From Bacteroidales bacterium UBA1714 (GTDB taxonomy: Bacteria > Bacteroidota > Bacteroidia > Bacteroidales > Paludibacteraceae), in the NCBI GenBank assembly GCA_002317295.1, contig DCIY01000012.1, positions 1-64,000 on the forward strand: a stretch of 64,000 nt of DNA. The letters run 5' to 3'. The translations under genes were made by a program, and so were the position numbers. The notes beneath the pieces were generated by a model. The model saw only the letters and a list, made by a program, of their open reading frames with translations. It was not told the origin of the DNA and did no database searches. Positions 35,801-44,622 of this stretch are shown in pieces; positions within the stretch are counted from its first letter, which is position 1, and the number at the start of each line of letters is the position of its first letter.

Positions 35801-37277
35801 GACGTAAACGGGCCACCGGTATATTTAACTGATCCCTGTATTTGGCTATGGTGCGGCGAGCAATCGCATAACCGTTTCCCTTCATTCTGTCCACCAATTG
35901 TTCATCCGTCAATGGTGACTTCTTGTCTTCCGAATTAATCAGTTCCAAGAGTCCCTTCTTGATTTCACGCGTAGAGATATCTTCCCCTTCTATGTTTTTC
36001 ATTCCTTCGGAAAAAAAGAATTTCAAAGGGTATATGCCATATTCCGTCTGCACATACTTGCTGTTGCTCACGCGCGAAATAGTGCTGATATCATAACCGG
36101 TTTTTTGGGCGATATCCGACAAAATCATCGGCTTGAGATTGGTCTCATCGCCTTCTTCAAAAAATGCTTTCTGTTCCTGCGTGATGGCCTGCATGGTGCG
36201 CATCAGCGTCTCGTTGCGCTGACGAATAGCATCAATGAACCAACGGGCCGAATCAATTTTGGACTTGACAAACCGAATGGCTTCTTTCTTTTGCGTCGTC
36301 TGGTTGGCAGGATTCTGACTGTAGTCCTGCAACATCTGATTGTACTGTTCACTCACCCGCAACTGAGGAATGTCCCCATTGTTGAGCGAAATGACCAATT
36401 CGCCATTATGATGCTCTACGATAAAATCAGGAATGACACTGGTTTGGTGACGATCATACACGGTTCCAGACCAAGCACTGCCCGGTTTGGGATTGAGTCG
36501 GGTAATCTCGTTCACCGCCTGATGCATTTGCTCCTCACTGATGGACATCTGTTGGCATATCTTGGAGAAATGACGCTTGGAAAAATCATCAAAATAATGT
36601 TCCAATATGCGTTGGGCCAAGCGAACGGATTCGCTGTTCGGTTTTTGAGACAACTGAATAAGCAGGCACTCCTGCAGATTGCGTGCACCCACTCCGGGCG
36701 GATCAAACCGCTTAATCTGATCCAGAATCAGCTCCATCTCATCCTCGCTGATAATGATTCCTTCCCGAAAACTCAAGTCATCCACCAGTTCCTCCACACT
36801 GCGTCTCATGTATCCGTCCTCGTCAATATTGCCCACAATAAACTTGGCAATATGCCGCTGGGGTTTGTCCATCTTTGTCAGATAAATCTGACTCTTGAGA
36901 TACTCGCCAAAACTGATGCCCACGGAGAACGGAATATCGCGATTATCCTCACTGACACCCGAATAAGAAGGGGTATAATCGGGCGTCTCATCGTCCTGAA
37001 TATAATCGTCGTAGTTGAAATCGTCGTTCTGCAGCGGATTGGTATATTCGTCCTCATAACGGTTGTCTTCCTCCGAGGACAAATCGTTATCCGTTTCGTT
37101 GACAGACTCACTCAATGTACCCGGGCTCTCTTCCAGCGCAGGGTTGTCTTGCAACTCCTCATTGATGCGTTGCCCCAGTTCACACGAGGGCAATTCCAAC
37201 ATCTTCACCACCTGAATCTGTGCAGGGGATAGTTTTTGTTGTAGTTTCTGTTGTTGTATCAGACTAAGCGAGGACAT
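35790..37277 (-). CDS. rpoN: RNA polymerase sigma-54 factor
   Basis: This 495-residue protein has the three sigma-54 regions: a Gln-rich activator-response region I (MSSLSLIQQQKLQQKLSPAQ), a very acidic region II (about 40-100), and region III with core-binding, HTH and the C-terminal RpoN box (ARRTIAKYRD...). It directs polymerase to -24/-12 promoters and needs an AAA activator, none of which is in the window. It overlaps the aminotransferase gene by 14 bp and so is transcribed with housekeeping genes. Confidence 0.97.
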   Translation of the reverse strand: MSSLSLIQQQKLQQKLSPAQIQVVKMLELPSCELGQRINEELQDNPALEESPGTLSESVNETDNDLSSEEDNRYEDEYTNPLQNDDFNYDDYIQDDETPDYTPSYSGVSEDNRDIPFSVGISFGEYLKSQIYLTKMDKPQRHIAKFIVGNIDEDGYMRRSVEELVDDLSFREGIIISEDEMELILDQIKRFDPPGVGARNLQECLLIQLSQKPNSESVRLAQRILEHYFDDFSKRHFSKICQQMSISEEQMHQAVNEITRLNPKPGSAWSGTVYDRHQTSVIPDFIVEHHNGELVISLNNGDIPQLRVSEQYNQMLQDYSQNPANQTTQKKEAIRFVKSKIDSARWFIDAIRQRNETLMRTMQAITQEQKAFFEEGDETNLKPMILSDIAQKTGYDISTISRVSNSKYVQTEYGIYPLKFFFSEGMKNIEGEDISTREIKKGLLELINSEDKKSPLTDEQLVDRMKGNGYAIARRTIAKYRDQLNIPVARLRREV

Positions 37278-38382
37278 GCTCTATGATATATTGCAGTTGT
37301 TCATCATCCAATTCCGTGTGCATGGGCAAAGACAATACGCATTGAGCCAACCGTTCTGCTACTGGAAAATCGCCTTCCTGATAGCGAGGATCCTGATAGG
37401 CTTTCTGCATGTGCAATGGCACCGGATAATAGACCATGGCAGGAATACCTGCCTGTAGAAGTTGCTCTTTGAGTGCATCACGATCACGACCTACTACCCG
37501 CAGAGTATACTGGTGGAAGACATGGGTAGAATGAGCATCACGACCCGGAAGTATCAACCGTTCATCGCCACCCAACGCTTCGTCATAACGTGCTGCGGCG
37601 TGCTGACGACTGAGAATATATTCGTGCAAATGAGGCAACTTGGCATCCAATACAGCGGCCTGAATGGCATCTAAACGGGAATTAACCCCTATATAGTCGT
37701 GGTGATACCTCACCACCATACCATGGTTAGCAATGGCTCGCATGCGTTCTGCCAAAGCATCATCCTGCGTATAAATAGCGCCTCCGTCTCCGTAACATCC
37801 CAGGTTCTTGCTGGGGAAAAAACTCGTGCAACCGATATGGCCCATCGTTCCGGCTTGACGGGTGGTACCATCACTAAAGGTATATTGAGCACCAATGGCC
37901 TGGCAGGCATCCTCAATCACATACAGATGATGTTCCTTTGCAATGTCCATAATGGCTTCCATATTGGCACATTGACCAAACAAATGAACGGGGACAATCG
38001 CTTTGGTGCGAGGTGTGATGGCACGACGTATGGCCTCCACGCTGATATTCATGGTGTCCCATTCTACATCCACTACCACCGGCGTGAGACCCAATAAGGC
38101 CACCACTTCGGCTGTGGCAATAAATGTGAAGGTCGGGGTAATCACCTCATCCCCACGCTGTAGGCCCAAACTCATCAGGGCTATCTGCAAGGCATCGGTG
38201 CCGTTGCCTACAGGGATAATATGCCTGCTGCCTGTCCAGGTTTGCAAATGCTCCTGAAACTGGGACACTTTGGGACCCTTGACAAATTCGGTTGAATCAA
38301 TAACTTCCCGGATACCGGTGTCAATCTCGGATTTGATGCGTTGATATTGCGTTTGCAAATCAACCATTTGAATGGTTTTCAT
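37264..38382 (-). CDS. DegT/DnrJ/EryC1/StrS-family sugar aminotransferase
   Basis: This 372-residue PLP enzyme has the family layout: NGTDALQIAL for phosphate binding, IEDACQAIGA with the PLP-ring aspartate, and the cofactor lysine Lys192 in FFPSKNLGCYGDGG. Members transaminate nucleotide-linked keto sugars for surface polysaccharide or glycan building. No other nucleotide-sugar gene is nearby, so the substrate is open. It starts 1 bp after the ybbR-like gene and overlaps rpoN by 14 bp. Confidence 0.9.
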   Translation of the reverse strand: MKTIQMVDLQTQYQRIKSEIDTGIREVIDSTEFVKGPKVSQFQEHLQTWTGSRHIIPVGNGTDALQIALMSLGLQRGDEVITPTFTFIATAEVVALLGLTPVVVDVEWDTMNISVEAIRRAITPRTKAIVPVHLFGQCANMEAIMDIAKEHHLYVIEDACQAIGAQYTFSDGTTRQAGTMGHIGCTSFFPSKNLGCYGDGGAIYTQDDALAERMRAIANHGMVVRYHHDYIGVNSRLDAIQAAVLDAKLPHLHEYILSRQHAAARYDEALGGDERLILPGRDAHSTHVFHQYTLRVVGRDRDALKEQLLQAGIPAMVYYPVPLHMQKAYQDPRYQEGDFPVAERLAQCVLSLPMHTELDDEQLQYIIEHVLA

Positions 38383-38383
38383 C

Positions 38384-39319
38384 TTATTTTTCTATTAAGT
38401 ATTCTACAGCCCCAGGAACCACTCGCATCTGTTGTACATGCTCGTTTTTGGTCATGGGGATGAGAGGTAATTTATCATTTAACTGAGTGGGATACTTGCA
38501 GTAAATATGCAAATCATGTTGGTCCAAATGGGGAAAATAATCAATACCCACCCGGACAATAATCTCCGCTTTGGAAGGAAACAGACGAATACGGCCGCCA
38601 TTGGGAACACCCAATACCTCAATGGGTAAGGTAAATCGTTTTTCGGTATATTGCTCACTATAACACCTTACCTGCACCTGCGATTCGCTGAAGCGTATTC
38701 CATCCATCGGTTGCAACTCCACGCATTGGCAAACAGAATCCTGTACCTGCTCCCAGTTCAGCGCCTGAGTCTGAACATATGCAATTGCCTGGACATCCTC
38801 TTTCTTGCCATAAACGGTAATCGACTCGGGCAGAATCTGTATGTCGCCTCGCAACTGGTATTGATCCGCAGGAGTAATCGTTCCAACCCATTGAACGGGA
38901 ACCACCTTCTTGTGCTGGTGATAATACTCGATATCCAAATGGTTGGGGTGAATGCGCATGACCGACATTGTGCCGGGGAGCAAATCGCATACTCGCTCGT
39001 GAATCGTTTCCGACGGAATGGTGAAAAAACCGGCATCTTTGCTTAAATGACTGGCCAAATTAATCACCAGTTCGGGCTTCTCATGGTTCACCTGTCGAAT
39101 GCGTTGACCGGAATCGTGCACTTCTACCATCAGATGGTCAGGCAACACTGTCACAAATGATACGTCGTCGCCCACGCCCGCGTAGCGCACGCTTATGTAA
39201 ATAACAGCATCGCGCGATGTGTTAATCGCGCGTACCCACCACAGAACGGTTGCCACCAGTACAAAACTTACGAATACCGGCAGGTCTCGACTAATGATTT
39301 TCCGCCAGTTGTTTCGCAT
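38384..39319 (-). CDS. YbbR-like (CdaR-type) single-pass membrane protein
   Basis: This 311-residue protein has one N-terminal membrane helix (about 12-33) and YbbR-like beta-rich repeats outside. In Firmicutes the relative CdaR regulates the cyclic-di-AMP synthase CdaA; in Bacteroidota the role is unproven and no cdaA is here. The order nusB-yajC-ybbR is common in Bacteroidales, where coaE often follows; in this window coaE is instead at 53.2 kb. It lies 6 bp downstream of yajC. Confidence 0.85.
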   Translation of the reverse strand: MRNNWRKIISRDLPVFVSFVLVATVLWWVRAINTSRDAVIYISVRYAGVGDDVSFVTVLPDHLMVEVHDSGQRIRQVNHEKPELVINLASHLSKDAGFFTIPSETIHERVCDLLPGTMSVMRIHPNHLDIEYYHQHKKVVPVQWVGTITPADQYQLRGDIQILPESITVYGKKEDVQAIAYVQTQALNWEQVQDSVCQCVELQPMDGIRFSESQVQVRCYSEQYTEKRFTLPIEVLGVPNGGRIRLFPSKAEIIVRVGIDYFPHLDQHDLHIYCKYPTQLNDKLPLIPMTKNEHVQQMRVVPGAVEYLIEK

Positions 39320-39325
39320 GACGAT

Positions 39326-39676
39326 TTACTTTTTTGCTTCGCCTTCCTTTGGAGCCTGCTGAGCGTCTTCAGCACTTGCAAATACGCTGCCTTTGTCCAC
39401 TTTGATGGTGATGTCTTTGGCTATGGTCACAATAAAGGCATTATCCTGTACCTCCTTGATTTCTCCATAGATACCCCCGGCGGTAACGACTTTGTCGCCT
39501 TTCTTCATGGCTTCACGTTGAGCCTGCAACTCTTTCTGTTTCTTTTGTTGCGGGCGAATCATAAAGAAGTAAAAAACGACGAAGATCAAAATCATCATCA
39601 CCCAGAAAGTCCAACCTCCCTGTTGACCTGCAGCCCCCATCGGCGCCGCTTCCTGTAATAACATAAAATCTAACAT
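39326..39676 (-). CDS. yajC: Sec translocase accessory subunit YajC
   Basis: This 116-residue protein has one membrane helix (about 21-42, followed by MIRPQQKKQKELQ) and a cytoplasmic tail with GDKVVTAGGIYGEI, the YajC signature. It associates with SecDF-YidC during protein export. It sits 9 bp after nusB and 6 bp before the ybbR-like gene. Confidence 0.95.
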   Translation of the reverse strand: MLDFMLLQEAAPMGAAGQQGGWTFWVMMILIFVVFYFFMIRPQQKKQKELQAQREAMKKGDKVVTAGGIYGEIKEVQDNAFIVTIAKDITIKVDKGSVFASAEDAQQAPKEGEAKK

Positions 39677-39685
39677 AACTCTAAA

Positions 39686-40639
39686 CTATTTAATCGTCAT
39701 TGCTTTCAGCAATGTGTGTTTATCCTTCATCTCATGCAGTATCTCGTTGAGTATACCATTGATGAATATATGACTCTTGTCTGAAGAGTATTCTTTGGCC
39801 AACTCCAGATACTCGTTTAGCGTCACTTCCAGAGCAATCTCATCAAAGGTCATAATCTCGGCGAGAGCCACTTGCAAAATCACCCGATCCATACTGGCGA
39901 TACGATCGGCATCCCAACCCTTGAGGTGCGCGTTGACCATTTGTTCATATTCGTCACGATGGTCTATGCTGGCCTGCAGCAACCGCGTACCAAACTGCAA
40001 CTCCTCTTCGTTATCAAACATCTGCAACAGTTCTTGATCGTTGCCGGCCGATTGCTCAAACCCCTTGATGGTCTTGACGACATAACTGAGCACTACATTC
40101 ACATCCGTGGTCCAGTTGCTTTCGTCCAGGGCAATTTCCATATCATCCAATGCGGATAACAGCGCCTCATTGTTCACAAGCAGGTCCTCGTAGATCTTTC
40201 TCCACAACCGCTTATCCTCCGCATAACTGTGTTCATTGGCGGCCATGTATTCCTGATAATAGGGCTTTTCAACGAGCTGCCTGTATATCACTGCCACGGC
40301 ATCCAAACCGGCATCCCAACTCAGGTGCTGCTCATTCAGAAAATGGCGCAGCATGCGGTTGTTGAACAATTGTTGGGCAAATTGGTTATCCACAAATGCA
40401 CGATTGGGCTCGTATGGCATATGGGTCACTTTGGCGCGCTGCACGGAAGCACTGATCTGATCGTCAGCATAACGTCTCAGCTCCTGACACAAATCCAGCA
40501 TCACCATATACAGATTATATGTGGAACTGAAACTCTTGAGCAACTGCTTACGGGCAACATGTGGCGTGTTATCGGAGTCTTTATAGTATGCAAAAAGATT
40601 CTGTACTACCCGTGTACGAACCATGGTTCTGTTAATCAT
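39686..40639 (-). CDS. nusB: transcription antitermination factor NusB, long Bacteroidota form
   Basis: This 317-residue protein has the NusB RNA-binding domain in its C-terminal half, with MDRVILQVALAEIMTFDEIA and LNEYLELAKEYSSDKSHIFINGIL. The N terminus starts MINRTMVRTRVVQNLFAYY, as in typical NusB. The family is about 140 residues in Proteobacteria; Bacteroidota members carry an extra middle region, as here. It helps complete rRNA transcription. It heads the long minus-strand run down to yggS and has a promoter overlapping that of the divergent PUR gene. Confidence 0.93.
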   Translation of the reverse strand: MINRTMVRTRVVQNLFAYYKDSDNTPHVARKQLLKSFSSTYNLYMVMLDLCQELRRYADDQISASVQRAKVTHMPYEPNRAFVDNQFAQQLFNNRMLRHFLNEQHLSWDAGLDAVAVIYRQLVEKPYYQEYMAANEHSYAEDKRLWRKIYEDLLVNNEALLSALDDMEIALDESNWTTDVNVVLSYVVKTIKGFEQSAGNDQELLQMFDNEEELQFGTRLLQASIDHRDEYEQMVNAHLKGWDADRIASMDRVILQVALAEIMTFDEIALEVTLNEYLELAKEYSSDKSHIFINGILNEILHEMKDKHTLLKAMTIK

Positions 40640-40664
40640 AACGACTTTTTACTAAAATATGCTG

Positions 40665-40696
40665 CAAAATTACAAAAAAATTTTGTCATCTGCAAA
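40665..40696 (-). promoter_or_regulatory. promoter of the nusB-yggS operon
   Basis: Minus strand: TTTG (40693-40696), 20 bp, TAATTTTG (40665-40672). It interlocks with the plus-strand promoter at 40682-40712. All ten genes downstream to 31759 overlap or lie within 9 bp of each other. Confidence 0.85.
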
Positions 40697-40712
40697 AAAA
40701 GTTGTAATTTTG
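40682..40712 (+). promoter_or_regulatory. promoter of the PUR-family gene
   Basis: TTTG (40682-40685), 19 bp, TAATTTTG (40705-40712). Its -33 box lies inside the spacer of the opposing nusB promoter. Confidence 0.8.
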
Positions 40713-40744
40713 CACTCGTAAAATAAAACTAATTTATATTTGAG

Positions 40745-41122
40745 ATGGAAAATCGTAGATTTGAAGACAAAAAAGAGCCCGAAATTGTTTACTCTCGTTC
40801 GGTGAAGGCAGGTAAGCGTATCTATTACCTGGATGTGAAAAAGGCACGCAATGAGGATTTGTACCTGTGCATTACTGAGAGCAAAAAGAAGTCGGGTGCA
40901 GAGGAAGAGGTTCCGCAGTTTGAGAAACACAAAGTGTTCCTGTACAAGGAGGACTTTGCTCATTTTACCGAGGGGCTGAATGATGTAATTGCTTATGTGC
41001 AGTCACAGTTGGGAACCATTGAGGAACGTGAAGAGTGGATTCCTCAAGAGCAGGAGTCTCAAGAGGTGGAAGTGGAAGAACACAAGAAAAAAGGATTATT
41101 CGGACGACTGAAGAAAGATTAA
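40745..41122 (+). CDS. PUR-family DNA/RNA-binding protein (DUF3276)
   Basis: This 125-residue protein has the bacterial PUR repeat-like core: IVYSRSVKAGKRIYYLDVKK and YLCITESKKK. An acidic and basic tail ends GLFGRLKKD. Bacterial Pur-alpha relatives bind single-stranded nucleic acid; the cellular role is unclear. It is a single plus-strand gene whose stop codon overlaps that of convergent coaBC (shared TTAA at 41119-41122). Confidence 0.88.
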   Translation: MENRRFEDKKEPEIVYSRSVKAGKRIYYLDVKKARNEDLYLCITESKKKSGAEEEVPQFEKHKVFLYKEDFAHFTEGLNDVIAYVQSQLGTIEEREEWIPQEQESQEVEVEEHKKKGLFGRLKKD

Positions 41123-42339
41123 CGCTTCAGCATGTCTAAGATATGATCTGCAACTGCCTCCTTCGTTTGAAGGGGGTAGTTTTTTTTGCTCCCGTCACCA
41201 CCCAGAATAACAATCTGGTTGGTATCAAACCCAAAACACGATTGAGCATTATTCAAAGAATTAAGCACAATCCAGTCCATATGCTTGCTTTCCATCTTAT
41301 GACAAGCATTGGCTATCTCATGATCCGTTTCCAGCGCAAATCCGATAAGCGTCTGCCCCTCTTGCTTGCTTTGACCCAGCGCGGCAGCGATATCAGGCGT
41401 GGTACTTAACTCTAACATGATTTGCGTTTGCCCAGGAACTTTCTTGATTTTGTGCGCTGCGCACTCATGGGGAGCAAAATCAGCTACAGCGGCACTGAGT
41501 ATGGCCGCGGTGGCGTTGGGCCAATGGGTAAGAGCTGCCTGATACATCTGCTCGGCAGAGGTGACGTCAATGGTTTGAATTCCGGTTTGAGGCACAAAGG
41601 TGAGTACCGAATCGGGTTTGGGCAAGGCTGTAGGACCGCTTATCAGCACCACTTCGGCACCACGGTTATACGCATGACGGGCAAGGGCATAACCCATTTT
41701 GCCTGTGGAATAGTTGCTGATATACCGCACCGGATCCAATTGTTCCTGGGTAGGACCTGCGGTAATCAAAATACGCTGACCTGCCAGATCCTTGGGCGTG
41801 AGCATATACTGTGCCGCCTGGACAATAGTCTGAGGTTCTTGCATGCGTCCCTTGCCGCATGTTCCACAGGCCAGTTCTCCTTCCGCCGCATCGAGTAAGA
41901 GAACAGCGTCGCGCTGAGCCAATCGGTGCATCGCTTCCTGAGTGGCATCGCCTAAGTACATGTTGGTGTTCATGGCAGGAGCCACAATAATAGGTTTGCG
42001 CATGGCCGCCAATGTGGTTGTTAATGCATCGTCAGCAATGCCAGCAGCCATTTTACCCAATACGTTGGCAGTGGCAGGAGCCACAATCATCAGGTCGGTC
42101 CAGTCGGGTAGGGAGATATGTTCGGTAGCGTGCTGGTTGATGGCTGCAAACACATCGCTATACACGGGATAACCGCTGACAGAGCGTAAAGTAAGTTCAG
42201 TGACAAACTCCAGGGCATGCCTGGTGGTTGTCACTTTCACTTCGGCTCCGGCTTTTTTGAGTTCTCGAATGAGTTCGGGTATCTTATAGGCGGCGATACC
42301 TCCGGATATACCGACAACAATATGTTTGCCTTGTAACAA
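41119..42339 (-). CDS. coaBC: bifunctional phosphopantothenoylcysteine decarboxylase/phosphopantothenate-cysteine ligase
   Basis: This 406-residue fusion covers two steps of coenzyme A synthesis. The N-terminal flavin-dependent CoaC half has GISGGIAAYK and PAMNTNMY. The C-terminal CoaB half has ITAGPTQEQLDPVRYISN and STGKMGYALA. It lies 2 bp after rpoZ. The bamD-rpoZ-coaBC order is common in Bacteroidales. Confidence 0.96.
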   Translation of the reverse strand: MLQGKHIVVGISGGIAAYKIPELIRELKKAGAEVKVTTTRHALEFVTELTLRSVSGYPVYSDVFAAINQHATEHISLPDWTDLMIVAPATANVLGKMAAGIADDALTTTLAAMRKPIIVAPAMNTNMYLGDATQEAMHRLAQRDAVLLLDAAEGELACGTCGKGRMQEPQTIVQAAQYMLTPKDLAGQRILITAGPTQEQLDPVRYISNYSTGKMGYALARHAYNRGAEVVLISGPTALPKPDSVLTFVPQTGIQTIDVTSAEQMYQAALTHWPNATAAILSAAVADFAPHECAAHKIKKVPGQTQIMLELSTTPDIAAALGQSKQEGQTLIGFALETDHEIANACHKMESKHMDWIVLNSLNNAQSCFGFDTNQIVILGGDGSKKNYPLQTKEAVADHILDMLKR

Positions 42340-42341
42340 GA

Positions 42342-42674
42342 CTACTTGAGCTGATCGTCCTTATTGCCTACACGGTAAACGAGCTGATTATCGGCCAATT
42401 CCTGCGTGGCAATGAGGGTGGGTTTTGGCATGCACTCGTAACTGCGCGAAATCTCAATCTGCTCTTTGTTCTCATAAGCATCCTCCAGAGCGTCTTGAGG
42501 AATGGAAAAGTCCTGTAACTTGGCATCCAGTTCACGTTTGATGGCGGAGCTGATCTGGTTGGAACGCTTGGCAATAATTGCCACCGTTTCATACACATTT
42601 CCTACATTTTCCGTCAGTTGATTCATGTTGCGCGTAATGGTGTTCTTAGGCGCATTGATTTTCTTTAAATCCAT
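42342..42674 (-). CDS. rpoZ: RNA polymerase omega subunit, Bacteroidota type
   Basis: This 110-residue protein matches the Bacteroidota omega/Rpb6-like subunit, with NVYETVAIIAKRSNQISSAI as the conserved core. Omega helps assemble RNA polymerase. The location between bamD and coaBC supports the call. The 50-bp gap before it holds heptamer repeats and a hairpin. Confidence 0.85.
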   Translation of the reverse strand: MDLKKINAPKNTITRNMNQLTENVGNVYETVAIIAKRSNQISSAIKRELDAKLQDFSIPQDALEDAYENKEQIEISRSYECMPKPTLIATQELADNQLVYRVGNKDDQLK

Positions 42675-42687
42675 ATCTGTTCTTGTT

Positions 42688-42722
42688 TATCAATCATCAA
42701 TCATCAATTAGGCCTTGAGACC
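42688..42722 (-). repeat. hairpin plus ATTGATG heptamers upstream of rpoZ
   Basis: On the minus strand: hairpin GGTC-TCAA-GGCC (42711-42722), then TAATTG and two perfect ATGATTG units (42691-42697, 42698-42704). The arrangement copies that before the murF/alr gene at 10100-10154. Confidence 0.8.
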
Positions 42723-42724
42723 GA

Positions 42725-43540
42725 TTACTTATCAATGGTACTCAGTACCTTTTTGATTTCCTTCATCATTCGGTTGGCTTGATTCACATGCTTGGAGTTG
42801 GGATAGGCGACGGTGAAGTTGTAGCACTCATCTTCGGCATCGCGGGCTCGATCCTCTTTTTTTCCCTCTTCGGAATAAATCATCTGCTGATACAGCGCTT
42901 GGGTAATTACCCAATCAAAATCCTCCTTGTACTTGTTGCTCGGATATAGCTTCAACGCATTCTTGGCGGTAATCTCCGCACTGAGATAGTTGTTACCCAA
43001 ATAGGTACCCAGATTGTAGTATAACTGGGCATTGAGCAACTCTTTATAGGCCAATTGGTCATACATCTCACCCATTTCCTGATAGGCTTGTTCGATATAC
43101 GGACTCTCCGGATAGAGCTCTATAAATGTCTGAAAACTGGCTATCGCCTTGCGGGTGATATCCTGATCCAATCGGGCATCCGGAGCATCCAGGTAGTAGC
43201 AGTGTCCTACTTGAAAATGGGCTTCTGTACTATAGCGTCCCTTGGGATAATTGCGCAGATAGGCCTGGTAATATTCGGCCGCAGAGTTATAGGTTTTTTG
43301 ACCCATATAACTGCGTGCCAGATAGGTCAGCACTTCCTGAGCGCGTTCGGTACCCTTGAAATAATTCATTACATCCTCCAATAGGGCCTGACTGCGTACA
43401 TACTGACCATCGTTAAAATAATCCAATGCTTTGGTATACTTTAACTCCGGATCCTTGGATTTGAGCACCTGTTGATACTCTGAGCACCCTGAAAGGATGA
43501 TCACCATACCCAACAATATGATAAGTCCCTTATAACGCAT
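42725..43540 (-). CDS. bamD: outer-membrane assembly lipoprotein BamD
   Basis: The protein is 271 residues from the ATG at 43540 (MRYKGLIILL). It has a lipobox signal peptide ending LSGC (Cys19) and five TPR-like repeats, including GTERAQEVLTYLARSYM and ELYPESPYIEQAYQEMGEMY. It scaffolds BamA in inserting outer-membrane proteins. The longer frame starting at 43567 would run through the promoter's -7 box and is rejected. Confidence 0.93.
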   Translation of the reverse strand: MRYKGLIILLGMVIILSGCSEYQQVLKSKDPELKYTKALDYFNDGQYVRSQALLEDVMNYFKGTERAQEVLTYLARSYMGQKTYNSAAEYYQAYLRNYPKGRYSTEAHFQVGHCYYLDAPDARLDQDITRKAIASFQTFIELYPESPYIEQAYQEMGEMYDQLAYKELLNAQLYYNLGTYLGNNYLSAEITAKNALKLYPSNKYKEDFDWVITQALYQQMIYSEEGKKEDRARDAEDECYNFTVAYPNSKHVNQANRMMKEIKKVLSTIDK

Positions 43541-43556
43541 ATTACGAAAAAGCCTG

Positions 43557-43588
43557 CAAAGATACAATAATTATCTGAAATACGCAAA
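43557..43588 (-). promoter_or_regulatory. promoter of bamD-rpoZ-coaBC
   Basis: Minus strand: TTTG (43585-43588), 20 bp, TATCTTTG (43557-43564). Transcription would start just before the bamD ATG, leaving a very short leader. Confidence 0.8.
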
Positions 43589-43605
43589 TTTTTTGGGATA
43601 TTTTG

Positions 43606-44622
43606 TTATATTTTAACCATTTTGTCCCAATTGGAGGACTTCACTACATTCATAGAGTCCCCTTGAGCTACAATCAAATAACATGCCACATTCTCCATTG
43701 TTTCTACCATTTGGATACTTTCTTTCGCCCCCAGCACCATACAGGCAGTGGCTATGGCATCGGCCTTCATACAACTTTCTGCAACGACGGTGGCACTGAG
43801 CAGAGAATGGTTCACCGGATAACCGGTTCGAGGGTCAATGGTATGACTGCGTTTTTCGCCCCCTTCGTAATAGTAGCGGCGGTAGTTGCCGCTGGTGGCC
43901 ATGGCCAAAGAATCAGAGACAATGACGGCTTGAATCTGTTGTTGAGTGCAAGTACTATCGTCCTCTGGGCGTGTGATACCGATGCGCCATGGTTGACCCT
44001 GCTGATTGTGTCCTTTGAGCACAATTTCTCCTCCGATATCCACCAGATAATTGGGACAACCGGCCTGTTCCAGCGCTTCAGCCACTTTGTCACAGGCAAA
44101 CCCTTTGGCAATCGCGCTGGCATCTAGTTGGATTCGGCTGTCATCCTTTATCAGGTTCCTGTTTTCAAGTCGAAGATGCGTCATGCCGATAAACGAGAGG
44201 ATGCTGTCCAGTTGATCATGGGAGAGAGCCTGTTGGCTATGGGTATAACCAAATCCCCATGCATTGACCAGTGGGGCCACGGTGATATCAAACGCTCCTT
44301 GGCTGCGCGCGTTTACCCACTCGCTCATACGGAACACGCGTACGACATCGTTATTGATACATACCTCCTCATTACGGTTGATGCGGCTGATGAGTGAGGA
44401 CGGGTTAAACATGCTAAGCGCATCGTCCACGGCTTGCATTTGGGCCACAACAGCCTCGTTCAAATCTTCAGGTCCCTGGTAACGAATCGTATAATAAGTG
44501 CCAAAAACCTCGCCACGGTTGCAGTAGTAGGATAGGGGTTGAGGTCTGGATACCACCCATACCACAGCCCCAATGACTGCCGCCATCGCCACTCCTAAGA
44601 TAATGTATCTTCTTTCAATCAT
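43606..44622 (-). CDS. apbE: FAD:protein FMN transferase
   Basis: This 338-residue protein has an N-terminal membrane anchor or signal (about 6-25). ApbE motifs follow: GTYYTIRY, AVDDALSMFNPSSLISRINR, FDITVAPLVNAWGFG, LDASAIAKGFACDKVAEAL and SHTIDPRTGYPV. It attaches FMN to threonines of Na+-pumping or other flavoproteins outside the inner membrane. The ATG at 44622 is the start; a TTG three bases earlier is not needed. That ATG is itself part of a repeated heptamer. Cotranscription with the upstream barrel gene is possible. Confidence 0.93.
   Translation of the reverse strand: MIERRYIILGVAMAAVIGAVVWVVSRPQPLSYYCNRGEVFGTYYTIRYQGPEDLNEAVVAQMQAVDDALSMFNPSSLISRINRNEEVCINNDVVRVFRMSEWVNARSQGAFDITVAPLVNAWGFGYTHSQQALSHDQLDSILSFIGMTHLRLENRNLIKDDSRIQLDASAIAKGFACDKVAEALEQAGCPNYLVDIGGEIVLKGHNQQGQPWRIGITRPEDDSTCTQQQIQAVIVSDSLAMATSGNYRRYYYEGGEKRSHTIDPRTGYPVNHSLLSATVVAESCMKADAIATACMVLGAKESIQMVETMENVACYLIVAQGDSMNVVKSSNWDKMVKI

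Noticed and set aside
36105..37232. 375-codon open frame on the plus strand across rpoN
   Set aside because: The translation is a shadow of rpoN, which has all sigma-54 motifs on the other strand.
35790..38382. Capsule or O-antigen cluster suggested by the DegT aminotransferase
   Set aside because: No glycosyltransferases, flippases or other nucleotide-sugar genes are present.
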